This document shows positions 16,118 to 24,118 of a DNA stretch of 29,557 nt, piece after piece. Both the position numbers and the translations under genes were made by a program. The notes below the pieces were generated by a model. The model did no database searches. It was not told where the DNA came from and saw only the letters and a list, made by a program, of their open reading frames with translations. The stretch spans positions 1-29,557 of the forward strand of contig CAZIOB010000127.1 of the NCBI GenBank assembly GCA_964540755.1, written 5' to 3'. The number at the start of each line of letters is the position of its first letter. Positions within the stretch are counted from its first letter, which is position 1. Source of the stretch: JAAYJR01 sp964540755. Its GTDB lineage: Bacteria > Bacteroidota > Bacteroidia > Bacteroidales > Prolixibacteraceae.

Positions 16118-16540
16118 ATGGGTGCCAGAAAAAGAATAGCAGCAGAAAAAAGAAAAGAGGCAAGAAAAAAGCAATATTATGCTGTTTTACGAAACTGCCC
16201 GACATCTCCCAGAAAAATGAGGCTGGTAGCTGATATGATCCGCGGCATGGAGGTGAATAAGGCACTGGATGTATTAAAATATTCCTCTAAGGAGGCATCC
16301 GCCAGAGTAGAGAAACTCCTTCTTTCGGCTATTGCCAACTGGCAGGCTAAAAATGAAGGAGAACGTTTGGATGAGAGTGAACTTTATGTCAGTAAAATCA
16401 TGGTAGATTCCGGCCGGATTCTTAAAAGATTACGTCCGGCTCCCCAGGGAAGAGCACATCGGATCAGGAAAAGGTCGAATCATGTGACCATTTTTGTTGA
16501 CAGAAAGGAAAGTATTGTTGAAGAAAATCTTAATAAATAG
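16118..16540 (+). CDS. rplV: 50S ribosomal protein uL22
   Basis: The product is 140 aa, about 30 longer than the E. coli protein because of a charged N-terminal extension (RKRIAAEKRKEARKKQ), which is usual in Bacteroidota. The core starts at CPTSPRKMRLVADMIRG and contains SSKEASARVEKLLLSAIANW. The tunnel-lining beta-hairpin is near KRLRPAPQGRAHRIRKR, where macrolide-resistance changes arise in other species. rpsC starts 3 nt later. Confidence 0.96.
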   Translation: MGARKRIAAEKRKEARKKQYYAVLRNCPTSPRKMRLVADMIRGMEVNKALDVLKYSSKEASARVEKLLLSAIANWQAKNEGERLDESELYVSKIMVDSGRILKRLRPAPQGRAHRIRKRSNHVTIFVDRKESIVEENLNK

Positions 16541-16543
16541 TAC

Positions 16544-17260
16544 ATGGGACAAAAAGTAAATCCAATTTCAAATCGTTTGGGATTCATCAATGGATGGGAT
16601 TCAAATTGGTTCGGTGGTGATGATTATGGTGAAAAGCTGGAGGAGGACCAGAAAATTCGGGAATATTTAAATGCCCGTCTTGCTAAAGCCAGCATATCCA
16701 AGATTGTTATTGAACGTACATTGAAGCTCATCACCATTACTGTTCATACTTCACGTCCCGGTATTATTATTGGTAAAGGTGGGCAGGAAGTTGATAAACT
16801 TAAGGAAGAGCTCAAGAAGATTACCAATAAAGAGGTTCAGATCAATATCTTTGAAATTAAACGTCCTGAACTCGATGCGAAAATAGTTGCAAATAATGTT
16901 GCGCGGCAGATAGAGGGCAAGATTGCTTACCGCAGGGCTGTTAAGATGGCCATAGCTTCAACCATGAGGATGGGCGCTGAAGGTATTAAGATATTGGTAT
17001 CAGGACGATTGAACGGGGCTGAAATGGCTCGTTCGGAGATGTACAAAGATGGCCGTACGCCTTTACATACACTGCGTGCTGATATTGATTATGCCCTGGC
17101 AGAAGCTTTGACAAAGACCGGGCTTATAGGAGTTAAAGTCTGGATATGTAAAGGTATGGTCTATGGAACCCGTGACCTTTCTCCTAATGTGGGCATGAAG
17201 CAGGCTCGCGGAGGAAAGAGTGTCGGTGGTGGTTCCCGTGGCGGAAGAAGAAGAAAATAG
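16544..17260 (+). CDS. rpsC: 30S ribosomal protein uS3
   Basis: The product is 238 aa and part of the mRNA entry tunnel with helicase activity. It opens MGQKVNPISNRLGFINGWDSNWF, has the KH domain around SRPGIIIGKGGQEVDKL, and the C-terminal half AIASTMRMGAEGIKILVSGRLNGAEMARSE spread across the conserved helix-strand region. It ends in a Gly/Arg-rich tail (GGGSRGGRRRK). It starts 3 nt after rplV, implying coupled translation. Confidence 0.98.
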   Translation: MGQKVNPISNRLGFINGWDSNWFGGDDYGEKLEEDQKIREYLNARLAKASISKIVIERTLKLITITVHTSRPGIIIGKGGQEVDKLKEELKKITNKEVQINIFEIKRPELDAKIVANNVARQIEGKIAYRRAVKMAIASTMRMGAEGIKILVSGRLNGAEMARSEMYKDGRTPLHTLRADIDYALAEALTKTGLIGVKVWICKGMVYGTRDLSPNVGMKQARGGKSVGGGSRGGRRRK

Positions 17261-17287
17261 TGGTTTTACAGTGATAATTTTTAAGGA

Positions 17288-17710
17288 ATGTTACAACCAA
17301 AAAAGGTAAAATTCAGAAGAGTACAAAAAGGCCGTATGAAAGGCAATGCTCAGCGGGGCAACCAGCTTGCTTTCGGTTCTTTCGGAATAAAGTCATTGGA
17401 ACAGGCCTGGATAACAGGTCGCCAGATTGAAGCGGCAAGGGTTGCTGTTACCCGGCATATGCAGAGGCAGGGACAAATATGGATCAGGATATTTCCTGAC
17501 AAGCCCATAACAAAGAAGCCTGCTGAAGTACGTATGGGGAAAGGGAAAGGAGCTCCTGAAGCGTTTGTTGCACCGGTTACTCCGGGCAGGATAATTATTG
17601 AGGCTGAAGGTGTGCCTTTTAATATAGCCAGGGAAGCCCTGCGTCTTGCAGCACAAAAGTTGCCGGTCACAACAAAGTTCGTGGTGAGAAGGGATTTTCA
17701 TGAAGAATAA
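17288..17710 (+). CDS. rplP: 50S ribosomal protein uL16
   Basis: The product is 140 aa and opens MLQPKKVKFRRVQKGR. It lies near the A-site and organises 23S rRNA for tRNA accommodation. Family motifs GSFGIKSLEQAWITGRQIEAAR, IWIRIFPDKPITKKPAEVRMGKGKG (key Arg of the MGKGKG turn) and a closing segment with AAQKLPVTTKFV are present. The sequence before the ATG is TTTTTAAGGA, so a GGA abuts the start codon directly, too close to act as a normal ribosome binding site. Confidence 0.98.
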   Translation: MLQPKKVKFRRVQKGRMKGNAQRGNQLAFGSFGIKSLEQAWITGRQIEAARVAVTRHMQRQGQIWIRIFPDKPITKKPAEVRMGKGKGAPEAFVAPVTPGRIIIEAEGVPFNIAREALRLAAQKLPVTTKFVVRRDFHEE

Positions 17711-17723
17711 AAGATGATAGATT

Positions 17724-17927
17724 ATGAAAATATCTGAAATTAAAGAAATGACAACTAAGGAAATAGTTGAGAAAATACAGCTGGAAAAGGAGAATTTGGT
17801 TCGTCTTCGTATGAATCATGCTGTATCGCCATTGGATAATCCCATGAAGCTCAAAGAAGCCAGAAAGAACATTGCAAGGCTCAAAACAGTGTTTCGTCAG
17901 AGGGAATTAAGTGAAACCCAGAATTAG
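17724..17927 (+). CDS. rpmC: 50S ribosomal protein uL29
   Basis: The product is 67 aa and all helical, at the tunnel exit beside uL23. It opens MKISEIKEMTTKEIVEKIQ and contains the conserved LRMNHAVSPLDNPMKLKEARKNIARLKTV helices in two parts. The stop at 17925-17927 lies 7 nt before the ATG of rpsQ. Confidence 0.95.
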   Translation: MKISEIKEMTTKEIVEKIQLEKENLVRLRMNHAVSPLDNPMKLKEARKNIARLKTVFRQRELSETQN

Positions 17928-17934
17928 ATCAGCA

Positions 17935-18204
17935 ATGGAAGAGAATAAAGTAGTGAGAAATCTCAGGAAGGAAAGAGTGGGTGTTGTTGTCAGCAACAAA
18001 ATGGATAAAACCATTATAGTCGCTGTTAAACGTAAAGTTAAACACCCGATATATGGTAAGTTTGTAAATAAGACAACAAAGCTATACGCCCACAATGATA
18101 AAGAGACCTGCAACATTGGTGATGTTGTGCGGATTATGGAAACACGCCCCCTCAGTAAAACTAAATGTTGGAGATTAATTGAAATAATTGAAAGAGCTAA
18201 GTAA
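17935..18204 (+). CDS. rpsQ: 30S ribosomal protein uS17
   Basis: The product is 89 aa from ATG 17935. An in-frame GTG at 17911 would overlap the end of rpmC and add eight residues not found in the family, so it is rejected. The OB-fold core reads RKERVGVVVSNKMDKTIIVAV, KHPIYGKFVNKTTKLYAHND and CNIGDVVRIMETRPLSKTKCWRL. uS17 is a primary binder of the 16S 5' domain. rplN follows 2 nt later. Confidence 0.96.
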   Translation: MEENKVVRNLRKERVGVVVSNKMDKTIIVAVKRKVKHPIYGKFVNKTTKLYAHNDKETCNIGDVVRIMETRPLSKTKCWRLIEIIERAK

Positions 18205-18206
18205 TT

Positions 18207-18572
18207 ATGATACAACAAGAAACAAGATGTTCAGTTGCCGATAACAGTGGAGCGAAGGAGGTACTTTGTATCCGTGTTCTCGGAGGTACAAGAAAACGTT
18301 ATGCCTCAATCGGCGATACTATTGTTGTTACCGTCAAGAGCGCCATACCGGGCAGCGAAGTTAAAAAAGGAACAGTTTCCAAAGCTATTGTTGTCCGCAC
18401 AAAAAAGGAAGTACGAAGGGCAGATGGTTCTTATATACGTTTTGACGATAATGCTGTAGTGCTTTTAAATAATCTTGGTGAAATCAGGGGCACTCGAATT
18501 TTCGGACCTGTTTCGCGTGAGCTAAGAGATAAAAATATGAAAATAATTTCTCTTGCACCAGAAGTGCTTTAA
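18207..18572 (+). CDS. rplN: 50S ribosomal protein uL14
   Basis: The product is 121 aa, normal length. It opens MIQQETRCSVADNSGAKEVLCIRVLGG and contains GDTIVVTVKSAIPG, KKGTVSKAIVVRTKK and a closing IFGPVSRELRDKNMKIISLAPEVL, all family-typical. It binds the base of the 50S near bridge B5/B8 and is the docking site of the silencing factor RsfS in other bacteria. Confidence 0.98.
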   Translation: MIQQETRCSVADNSGAKEVLCIRVLGGTRKRYASIGDTIVVTVKSAIPGSEVKKGTVSKAIVVRTKKEVRRADGSYIRFDDNAVVLLNNLGEIRGTRIFGPVSRELRDKNMKIISLAPEVL

Positions 18573-18589
18573 ATTGAAAATAGTACAAG

Positions 18590-18913
18590 ATGCAGAAAAA
18601 ATTACACATAAAGAAAGGAGACACGGTTGTTGTAATCACAGGTAACTATAAGGGCAGAAAAGGAAGGGTGCTGGAGGTGATAAGAAAAACCAACAGGGCT
18701 ATTGTGGAAGGTGTTAACATGGTTAAAAGGCATTCAAAACCTGATGCAAAAAATCCACAGGGCGGTATTATTGAAAAGGAATCATCCATTCACATTTCTA
18801 ATCTTATGCTGGTAGATCCTAAAACCGGAGAACCAACGCGTGTTGGAAGGAGATTAAATGATAAAGGTAAATTAGTTCGTTATTCAAAAGAATCCGGGGA
18901 GGAGATTAAGTGA
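18590..18913 (+). CDS. rplX: 50S ribosomal protein uL24
   Basis: The product is 107 aa. The KOW motif is visible as KKGDTVVVITGNYKGRKGRVLEV, followed by VEGVNMVKRHSKPDAKNPQGGIIEKESSIHISNL in the family position and a closing PTRVGRR. It is an assembly initiator protein for the 50S. Its TGA stop shares one base with the ATG of rplE (TGATG at 18911-18915), so the two are probably coupled. Confidence 0.97.
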   Translation: MQKKLHIKKGDTVVVITGNYKGRKGRVLEVIRKTNRAIVEGVNMVKRHSKPDAKNPQGGIIEKESSIHISNLMLVDPKTGEPTRVGRRLNDKGKLVRYSKESGEEIK

Positions 18914-19470
18914 TGACATATATACCTAAATATAAAAAGAAATATAACGAAGAGATAGTTCCGGCAATGATGAAGGAATTCAACTATTCTTCGGTTATGC
19001 AGGTACCCAAATTGGAAAAGATCGTACTTAACCAGGGAGTGGGAGCAGCAATAGCTGATAAAAAAATCATTGACATTGCAACTAATGAGATGACAATGAT
19101 TGCGGGTCAGAAGGCTGTTCAGACAGTTTCCAAAAAGGATATTTCCAATTTCAAACTGAGAAGAAAAATGCCAATCGGGGTACGTGTTACATTAAGACGT
19201 AACAGGATGTATGAATTCCTGGACAGGCTTATTTCGGCTACGTTGCCCCGTATCAGGGATTTTCGTGGTATTGAAAGTAAAATGGATGGTAATGGGAATT
19301 ATACTCTTGGAATACCTGAACAGATTGTTTTTCCCGAAATAGTGCTGGATAAAGTGAGTAAAATTAATGGTATGAACGTTACTTTTGTGACTTCGGCAAA
19401 GACCGATGAAGAGGGGTTTGCTTTGTTAAGGGAACTGGGATTACCTTTTAAAAATATTAAAAAGAGCTGA
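18913..19470 (+). CDS. rplE: 50S ribosomal protein uL5
   Basis: The product is 185 aa from the ATG at 18913-18915, which overlaps the rplX stop by one base; a GTG three bases earlier would only add one residue. It binds 5S rRNA. Typical parts: YIPKYKKKYNEEIVPAMMKEFNYSSVMQVPKLEKIVLNQGVG region at the N-terminus, GQKAVQTVSKKDISNFKLRRKMPIGVRVTLR centrally, and FPEIVLDKV...GMNVTFVTSAKTDEEGFALL at the end. Confidence 0.97.
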   Translation: MTYIPKYKKKYNEEIVPAMMKEFNYSSVMQVPKLEKIVLNQGVGAAIADKKIIDIATNEMTMIAGQKAVQTVSKKDISNFKLRRKMPIGVRVTLRRNRMYEFLDRLISATLPRIRDFRGIESKMDGNGNYTLGIPEQIVFPEIVLDKVSKINGMNVTFVTSAKTDEEGFALLRELGLPFKNIKKS

Positions 19471-19473
19471 GTT

Positions 19474-19743
19474 ATGGCCAAAGAATCGATGAAAGCCCGT
19501 GAAAGAAAAAGGGAAAAACTAGTTGAGAAATATGCCGAAAAAAGAGCCAGGCTGAAAGCCGAAGGTGATTGGGTTGGCTTACAAAAGTTGCCTAAGAATT
19601 CTTCGCGTGTGCGTCTTCATAATCGGTGTAAACTTACGGGAAGGCCTAAGGGTTATATGCGGCAATTCGGGATCAGCAGGATCAATTTCCGTGAAATGGC
19701 TTCAACAGGGATTATCCCGGGTGTTAAAAAGGCTAGTTGGTAA
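19474..19743 (+). CDS. rpsN: 30S ribosomal protein uS14, zinc-free type
   Basis: The product is 89 aa and opens MAKESMKARERKREKL. The C-terminal half has RVRLHNRCKLTGRPKGYMRQFGISRINFREMASTG, the uS14 signature, with a single Cys and none of the four-Cys zinc ribbon of the short zinc form. It therefore belongs to the longer C-minus class that does not need zinc. It follows rplE by 3 nt. Confidence 0.96.
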   Translation: MAKESMKARERKREKLVEKYAEKRARLKAEGDWVGLQKLPKNSSRVRLHNRCKLTGRPKGYMRQFGISRINFREMASTGIIPGVKKASW

Positions 19744-19767
19744 TTTTTGTAATAAAATGACTTAATA

Positions 19768-20175
19768 ATGAGTAAAGTATCAGATCCGATAGCAGATTAT
19801 CTGACAAGGATAAGGAATGCGATCCTTGCAAAACGCCGGATAGTGGATATCCCTGCTTCAAACCTGAAAAGGGAAATAACCAGGATATTAATGGAAAAGG
19901 GTTATATCCTTAATTATAAAATTGAAGAAGATACCGGTTACCAGGGTAATATTAAAATTGCTCTTAAGTATGATCAGGATACAAAATTGTCTGCGATCAA
20001 GGGATTAAAAAGAATAAGCAAACCCGGATTACGCCAGTATTGTAATAGTGATGAAATTCCGCGTGTTCTTAACGGATTGGGAATAGCTATTATTTCCACC
20101 TCAAGGGGAGTTATAACTGATAAGGAAGCCCGGGAAAAAAATATTGGCGGGGAAGTATTATGTTACGTCTATTAA
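19768..20175 (+). CDS. rpsH: 30S ribosomal protein uS8
   Basis: The product is 135 aa. Motifs include SDPIADYLTRIRNAILAK, the middle GYILNYKI, and the rRNA-binding C-terminus GLGIAIISTSRGVITDKEAREKNIGGEVLCYVY with the conserved STS. In E. coli uS8 represses the spc operon by binding a site near rplE; no obvious copy of such a site was recognised here. The stop is followed at once by an AGGAGG serving rplF. Confidence 0.97.
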   Translation: MSKVSDPIADYLTRIRNAILAKRRIVDIPASNLKREITRILMEKGYILNYKIEEDTGYQGNIKIALKYDQDTKLSAIKGLKRISKPGLRQYCNSDEIPRVLNGLGIAIISTSRGVITDKEAREKNIGGEVLCYVY

Positions 20176-20176
20176 A

Positions 20177-20182
20177 AGGAGG
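20177..20182 (+). promoter_or_regulatory. Perfect Shine-Dalgarno sequence before rplF
   Basis: AGGAGG lies 8 nt before the rplF ATG and just after the rpsH stop. It is the only full six-base Shine-Dalgarno core I see in front of any gene in this window. Bacteroidota genes mostly lack one because the anti-SD end of 16S rRNA is occluded by ribosomal proteins. Confidence 0.75.
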
Positions 20183-20190
20183 AACTGTAA

Positions 20191-20748
20191 ATGTCAAGAA
20201 TAGGTAAATTACCCATATCAATACCATCAGGAGTTGAAGTCAAAATTAACGATAACAATCTTGTTACTGTAAAAGGGCCTCTTGGTGAGTTAGAGCAACA
20301 GGTTGATCCGGGAATAGAGGTTAAGATCGAAGATAATACGATAAAATTAAACCGTTCCGGTGAGACAAAACGTAATAAATCCATGCATGGCCTTTATCGT
20401 GCCTTGATTTATAATATGGTGGAAGGCGTAGTGAAAGGATATGAAAAAAAGCTTGAGCTGGTTGGTGTTGGTTATCGTGCCGAAATGATGCCAAATAATG
20501 TACTAGACCTTGTTCTTGGCTATGCGCACCATATTTATCTGCAGCTGCCACCTGAAATCAAAGCAGAGGCAAGGTCTGACAAGAGAAGTAATCCTATAGT
20601 TACTCTCAGAAGTATTGACAAACAACTTTTAGGTCAGGTTGCTGCGAAAATAAGATCATTACGTAAGCCTGAACCTTATAAAGGCAAAGGTGTCAAATTT
20701 GTAGGTGAAGTATTACGGCGTAAGGCCGGTAAAGCCGCATCCAAATAA
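20191..20748 (+). CDS. rplF: 50S ribosomal protein uL6
   Basis: The product is 185 aa with two similar domains. Domain 1 opens MSRIGKLPISIPSGVEVKI and has VTVKGPLGEL. Domain 2 begins near YEKKLELVGVGYRAEM and ends with KIRSLRKPEPYKGKGVKFVGE, the conserved YKGKGI-type motif, then a basic tail. uL6 sits by the sarcin-ricin loop where the GTPase factors dock. It is unusual here in having a perfect Shine-Dalgarno at 20177-20182. Confidence 0.97.
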   Translation: MSRIGKLPISIPSGVEVKINDNNLVTVKGPLGELEQQVDPGIEVKIEDNTIKLNRSGETKRNKSMHGLYRALIYNMVEGVVKGYEKKLELVGVGYRAEMMPNNVLDLVLGYAHHIYLQLPPEIKAEARSDKRSNPIVTLRSIDKQLLGQVAAKIRSLRKPEPYKGKGVKFVGEVLRRKAGKAASK

Positions 20749-20767
20749 TTTTTGAAAACAGGATATC

Positions 20768-21124
20768 ATGGTATTAACAAAAATAGAAAGGCGAAAAAGA
20801 ATAAAAGGCCGGGGTAAAAAAAGGATAACCGGCACGGCTGAACGTCCCCGTTTATGTGTGTTCAGAAGCAATAAAGAAATTTATGCCCAGGTTATAGATG
20901 ATCTTCAAAGAACAACAATTGTTGCAGCAGGATCCACTGAGAAAGATATTGTCTCACAAAGTGGAAATAAAAGTGAAAAAGCAGCAATGGTTGGAGAACT
21001 TATTGCCAGAAAAGCAAAGAATGCCGGTATTGATCAGGTTGTGTTCGACAGGAATGGTTATTTATATCATGGGAGAGTTAAACGGTTAGCCGAAGCGGCT
21101 CGTAAAGGCGGCCTTAAATTTTAA
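20768..21124 (+). CDS. rplR: 50S ribosomal protein uL18
   Basis: The product is 118 aa. The basic N-terminus (KIERRKRIKGRGKKRITG) is followed by the 5S-binding core RPRLCVFRSNKEIYAQVIDDLQRTTIVAAGS and the C-terminal VVFDRNGYLYHGRVKRLAEAARKGGLKF signature. It works with uL5 on 5S rRNA in the central protuberance and is located 7 nt before rpsE. Confidence 0.97.
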   Translation: MVLTKIERRKRIKGRGKKRITGTAERPRLCVFRSNKEIYAQVIDDLQRTTIVAAGSTEKDIVSQSGNKSEKAAMVGELIARKAKNAGIDQVVFDRNGYLYHGRVKRLAEAARKGGLKF

Positions 21125-21131
21125 TCAGAAT

Positions 21132-21647
21132 ATGGCTATATCAAGTAAAAAAGTTAAGACAAGCGACCTCGATTTAAAAGACAGGCTGGTAGCTATCAAT
21201 CGTGTTACTAAAGTTACCAAAGGTGGCCGTACTTTTAGTTTCTCTGCAATTGTTGTTGTAGGTAACGAAGACGGTATTGTAGGCTGGGGCCTTGGAAAAG
21301 CAAGCGAAGTTACTACGGCTATTGCCAAAGGAGTGGAAGCAGCAAAGAAAAACCTGGTAAAAGTCCCGGTAATCAACGGTACTATTCCACATGAACAGTC
21401 AGCAAAATATGGCGGAGCACATGTATTACTCAGGCCTGCATCTTCAGGAACAGGAGTGAAAGCCGGAGGCGCTATGCGCGCTGTTCTGGAAAGTGTGGGT
21501 ATTAATGATATTCTTGCAAAATCAAAAGGTTCTGCTAATCCTCACAACCTCGTTAAAGCAACCATGAAAGCTTTGCTTGAGTTGAGGGATGCATATACCA
21601 TAGCTGGCCAAAGAGGTATCTCACTTGAAAAAGTATTTAAAGGATAG
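21132..21647 (+). CDS. rpsE: 30S ribosomal protein uS5
   Basis: The product is 171 aa. The double-stranded RNA-binding-like N-domain contains LVAINRVTKVTKGGRTFSFSAIVVVGNEDG with the mobile loop of the KGGR type, then WGLGKASEVTTAIAKGVEAAKK. The second domain holds LLRPASSGTGVKAGGAMRAVLESVGI. uS5 supports decoding fidelity and forms the mRNA entry with uS3 and uS4. rpmD follows 7 nt later. Confidence 0.98.
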   Translation: MAISSKKVKTSDLDLKDRLVAINRVTKVTKGGRTFSFSAIVVVGNEDGIVGWGLGKASEVTTAIAKGVEAAKKNLVKVPVINGTIPHEQSAKYGGAHVLLRPASSGTGVKAGGAMRAVLESVGINDILAKSKGSANPHNLVKATMKALLELRDAYTIAGQRGISLEKVFKG

Positions 21648-21654
21648 CATAGTT

Positions 21655-21834
21655 ATGTCTAAAATGAAAATTACACAGATAAAAAGCAGCATTGGTTCAA
21701 ATAAACGCCAGAAAGCTACTTTGAAAGCTCTCGGATTGCAGAAAATGCATCAAACAGTGGAACATGAGGCGACTCCTCAGATTATAGGAATGGTTAATAA
21801 ATTGAGGCATTTAGTGAAAGTTGAACAAGTATAA
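21655..21834 (+). CDS. rpmD: 50S ribosomal protein uL30
   Basis: The product is 59 aa from ATG 21655, the same length as in E. coli. An upstream in-frame ATG at 21625 lies inside rpsE and is rejected. It reads MSKMKITQIKSSIGSNKRQK and then LKALGLQKMHQTVEHE, the conserved uL30 helix-strand, ending HLVKVEQV. The presence of uL30 in spc order supports a typical bacterial arrangement. Confidence 0.95.
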   Translation: MSKMKITQIKSSIGSNKRQKATLKALGLQKMHQTVEHEATPQIIGMVNKLRHLVKVEQV

Positions 21835-21855
21835 AATATTTCAATATTTGAAATT

Positions 21856-22302
21856 ATGGATTTAAGTAATTTGAAACCTGCAAAAGGGTCTGTTAAAAGC
21901 CGCAAACGTATTGGAAGAGGAGAGGGATCCGGACGTGGAGGCACTTCAACACGTGGGCATAAAGGACAAAAATCACGTTCAGGATATTCACGGAAATTGG
22001 GTTTTGAAGGTGGCCAGATGCCTTTGCATCGTGTAGTGCCCAAATCAGGTTTTAAAAATAAAAACAGAGTTGAGTATAAGGCAATAAATCTCGATGTTTT
22101 GCAGGAGTTGGCAGAAAAAAAGAATTTGTCTTCTATTAATATGAATAGTTTAATTGCAGCGGGTGTAATTTCCAGAAACGACAAAGTAAAGATCCTTGGC
22201 AGAGGTTCTCTCGACAGGAAGCTGGAAGTTGAAGCACATGCGTTTTCGAAAAGTGCAAAAGAGGCAATTGAAAAATTAGAAGGAACAATAAAAATATTAT
22301 AG
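21856..22302 (+). CDS. rplO: 50S ribosomal protein uL15
   Basis: The product is 148 aa. The N-terminal extended arm is Gly/Arg-rich (KRIGRGEGSGRGGTSTRGHKGQKSRSG) followed by FEGGQMPLHRVVPKSGFKN, and the globular end carries KILGRGSLDRKLEVEAHAFSKSAKEAIEK. It is a late assembly protein of the 50S. A 78-nt gap separates it from secY and contains only a weak TTAAG/CTTAA inverted repeat. Confidence 0.98.
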   Translation: MDLSNLKPAKGSVKSRKRIGRGEGSGRGGTSTRGHKGQKSRSGYSRKLGFEGGQMPLHRVVPKSGFKNKNRVEYKAINLDVLQELAEKKNLSSINMNSLIAAGVISRNDKVKILGRGSLDRKLEVEAHAFSKSAKEAIEKLEGTIKIL

Positions 22303-22380
22303 TTTGGGAATAAACTGAACCCTGATGTCAGAATTTAATTAAGTAATCTTTCTTAAGGGTAAAAATACAATTTTAATGAG

Positions 22381-23715
22381 ATGAAGCGATTAATAGAGGT
22401 TCTAAAAAATATTTACAAGATTGAAGACTTGAGAGTGCGTATTGGCACGACTTTGTTTTTCATCTTGATATACAGGTTAGGATCATTTGTTTCCCTTCCG
22501 GGCGTGGATCCGGCTCAATTACAAAATTTGAAAAATCAAGCGGCAGACGGTTTGCTGGGATTGATTGATATGTTTTCCGGCGGCGCCTTTTCGCAGGCTT
22601 CTATTTTTGCTTTAGGAATTATGCCATATATTACTGCGTCCATTGTAATTCAGTTACTGGGTATTGCAGTGCCATATTTTCAGAAGTTGCAAAAGGAGGG
22701 AGAATCGGGCAGACGTAAGATAAACCAGATAACAAGGTATCTTACCGTTATAATTCTGGTTTTCCAGTCCCCTGCATATCTGACGAACCTCCATTATCAG
22801 CTTCCTGAATCTGCCTTTGCAATAAAGGGCGCAATGTTTACAGTATCATCGGTGATCATTTTAACCGCCGGCTCGATGTTTATCATGTGGCTTGGTGAAA
22901 GAATTACCGATAAAGGTATTGGTAACGGAATATCGCTGATAATAATGATTGGTATTATTGCCCGTTTGCCACAATCAGTGGTACAGGAATTCGCAATGAG
23001 GATAGAACAGCAGGGTGGGGGTCTTGTGATGTTTTTGGTTGAATTTGTTATTTTGTTCCTTGTATTTATGGCATCTATATTATTAGTGCAGGGAACGCGA
23101 CGCATTCCGGTACAGTATGCAAAGCGTATTGTAGGAAATAAACAATATGGAGGTGTAAGACAGTATATACCTCTTAAGGTTAATGCTGCGGGAGTGATGC
23201 CTATCATTTTTGCACAGGCCATTATGATGGTGCCAATTACGATAGTGGGAATGGCAAATTCAGAGCAATTAAGCGGTGTGGCTGCTGCACTCTCAAATAT
23301 CACAGGATTTTGGTATAATTTTGTGCAGTTTCTGTTAGTGGTTGCATTTACCTATTTTTATACCGCGATCACTGTTAATCCCACCCAAATGGCTGAAGAC
23401 ATGAAAAAGAACGGGGGATTTATACCTGGAGTAAAGCCGGGGAAGAGGACTGTGGAATTTCTTGATACAGTTATGTCGAGAATAACTTTTCCGGGATCCA
23501 TTTTCCTTGGCCTGATCACCATCCTTCCGGCATTTGCCATGTTAATAGGTATTAATCAGTCATTTGCTTATTTCTATGGAGGGACATCGCTGTTAATACT
23601 TGTTGGTGTTGTCCTTGATACATTGCAGCAGATAGAGAGTCATTTACTTATGCGGCATTACGACGGGCTGACCAGGTCGGGACGTATAAAAGGAAGAGCA
23701 GGGGGAGGATTTTAG
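22381..23715 (+). CDS. secY: Preprotein translocase subunit SecY
   Basis: A 444-aa inner-membrane channel with about ten transmembrane helices; it transports unfolded proteins with SecE, SecG and SecA. Landmarks: N-terminal KNIYKIEDLRVRIGTTLFFILIYRLGSFVSLPGVD, the plug region near GLLGLIDMFSGGAFSQASIFALGIMPYITASIVIQLL, cytoplasmic loop RYLTVI, and the loop PLKVNAAGVMPIIFA. The C5 loop KKNGGFIPGVKPGKRT is well kept. It is read with the spc genes. Unlike many relatives, map does not follow; 166 nt separate it from infA. Confidence 0.98.
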   Translation: MKRLIEVLKNIYKIEDLRVRIGTTLFFILIYRLGSFVSLPGVDPAQLQNLKNQAADGLLGLIDMFSGGAFSQASIFALGIMPYITASIVIQLLGIAVPYFQKLQKEGESGRRKINQITRYLTVIILVFQSPAYLTNLHYQLPESAFAIKGAMFTVSSVIILTAGSMFIMWLGERITDKGIGNGISLIIMIGIIARLPQSVVQEFAMRIEQQGGGLVMFLVEFVILFLVFMASILLVQGTRRIPVQYAKRIVGNKQYGGVRQYIPLKVNAAGVMPIIFAQAIMMVPITIVGMANSEQLSGVAAALSNITGFWYNFVQFLLVVAFTYFYTAITVNPTQMAEDMKKNGGFIPGVKPGKRTVEFLDTVMSRITFPGSIFLGLITILPAFAMLIGINQSFAYFYGGTSLLILVGVVLDTLQQIESHLLMRHYDGLTRSGRIKGRAGGGF

Positions 23716-23792
23716 CCGTAAAAGAAATTTTCAATTACAACTGAGTATATCAGAGAATTAATTCGAGATTATGTGATTTAAAAACCTTCTGT

Positions 23793-23833
23793 TATCTTTG
23801 TAGCAATAAATGTAATGCAGGATAAATCAGAAG
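23793..23833 (+). promoter_or_regulatory. Likely promoter for the infA-rplQ section
   Basis: TATCTTTG at 23793-23800 is a full TAnnTTTG match, about 80 bp upstream of infA in the largest gap of the second half of the superoperon. A -33 element is poor. The box lies between short inverted arms CTTCTG (23786-23791) and CAGAAG (23828-23833). It would let infA, rpoA and the alpha genes be transcribed independently. Confidence 0.55.
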
Positions 23834-23881
23834 TTTAGTTATTAATGAAGATTAATTGATATAATTCAAAAAAGATATTTA

Positions 23882-24103
23882 ATGGCAAAACAGCCTTCAA
23901 TAGAACAAGATGGCACAATAATAGAAGCGTTATCAAATGCAATGTTCCGTGTGGAATTGGAAAACGGGCATATAATTACTGCTCATATTTCCGGGAAGAT
24001 GCGGATGCACTATATTAAAATTTTGCCCGGGGACAAAGTAAAGGTAGAGATGTCTCCTTATGATTTGACAAAAGGAAGAATAACATTCAGATATAAAAAT
24101 TAA
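23882..24103 (+). CDS. infA: Translation initiation factor IF-1
   Basis: The product is 73 aa with an S1-like OB fold. It reads MAKQPSIEQDGTIIEALSNAMF, then HITAHISGKMRMHYIKILPGDKVKVEMSPYDLTKGRITFRYK in the family arrangement (here with the -NGHII- variant before TAH). It blocks the A-site during initiation. Start and end match the family closely. It is preceded by a likely promoter and followed 15 nt later by rpmJ. Confidence 0.97.
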   Translation: MAKQPSIEQDGTIIEALSNAMFRVELENGHIITAHISGKMRMHYIKILPGDKVKVEMSPYDLTKGRITFRYKN

Positions 24104-24118
24104 TAAAATATATTAACA

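Noticed and set aside
22797..23303. 168-codon open frame antisense to secY
   Set aside because: Shadow of the secY coding sequence with low-complexity Ile/Thr/Pro content; secY is unmistakable on the other strand.
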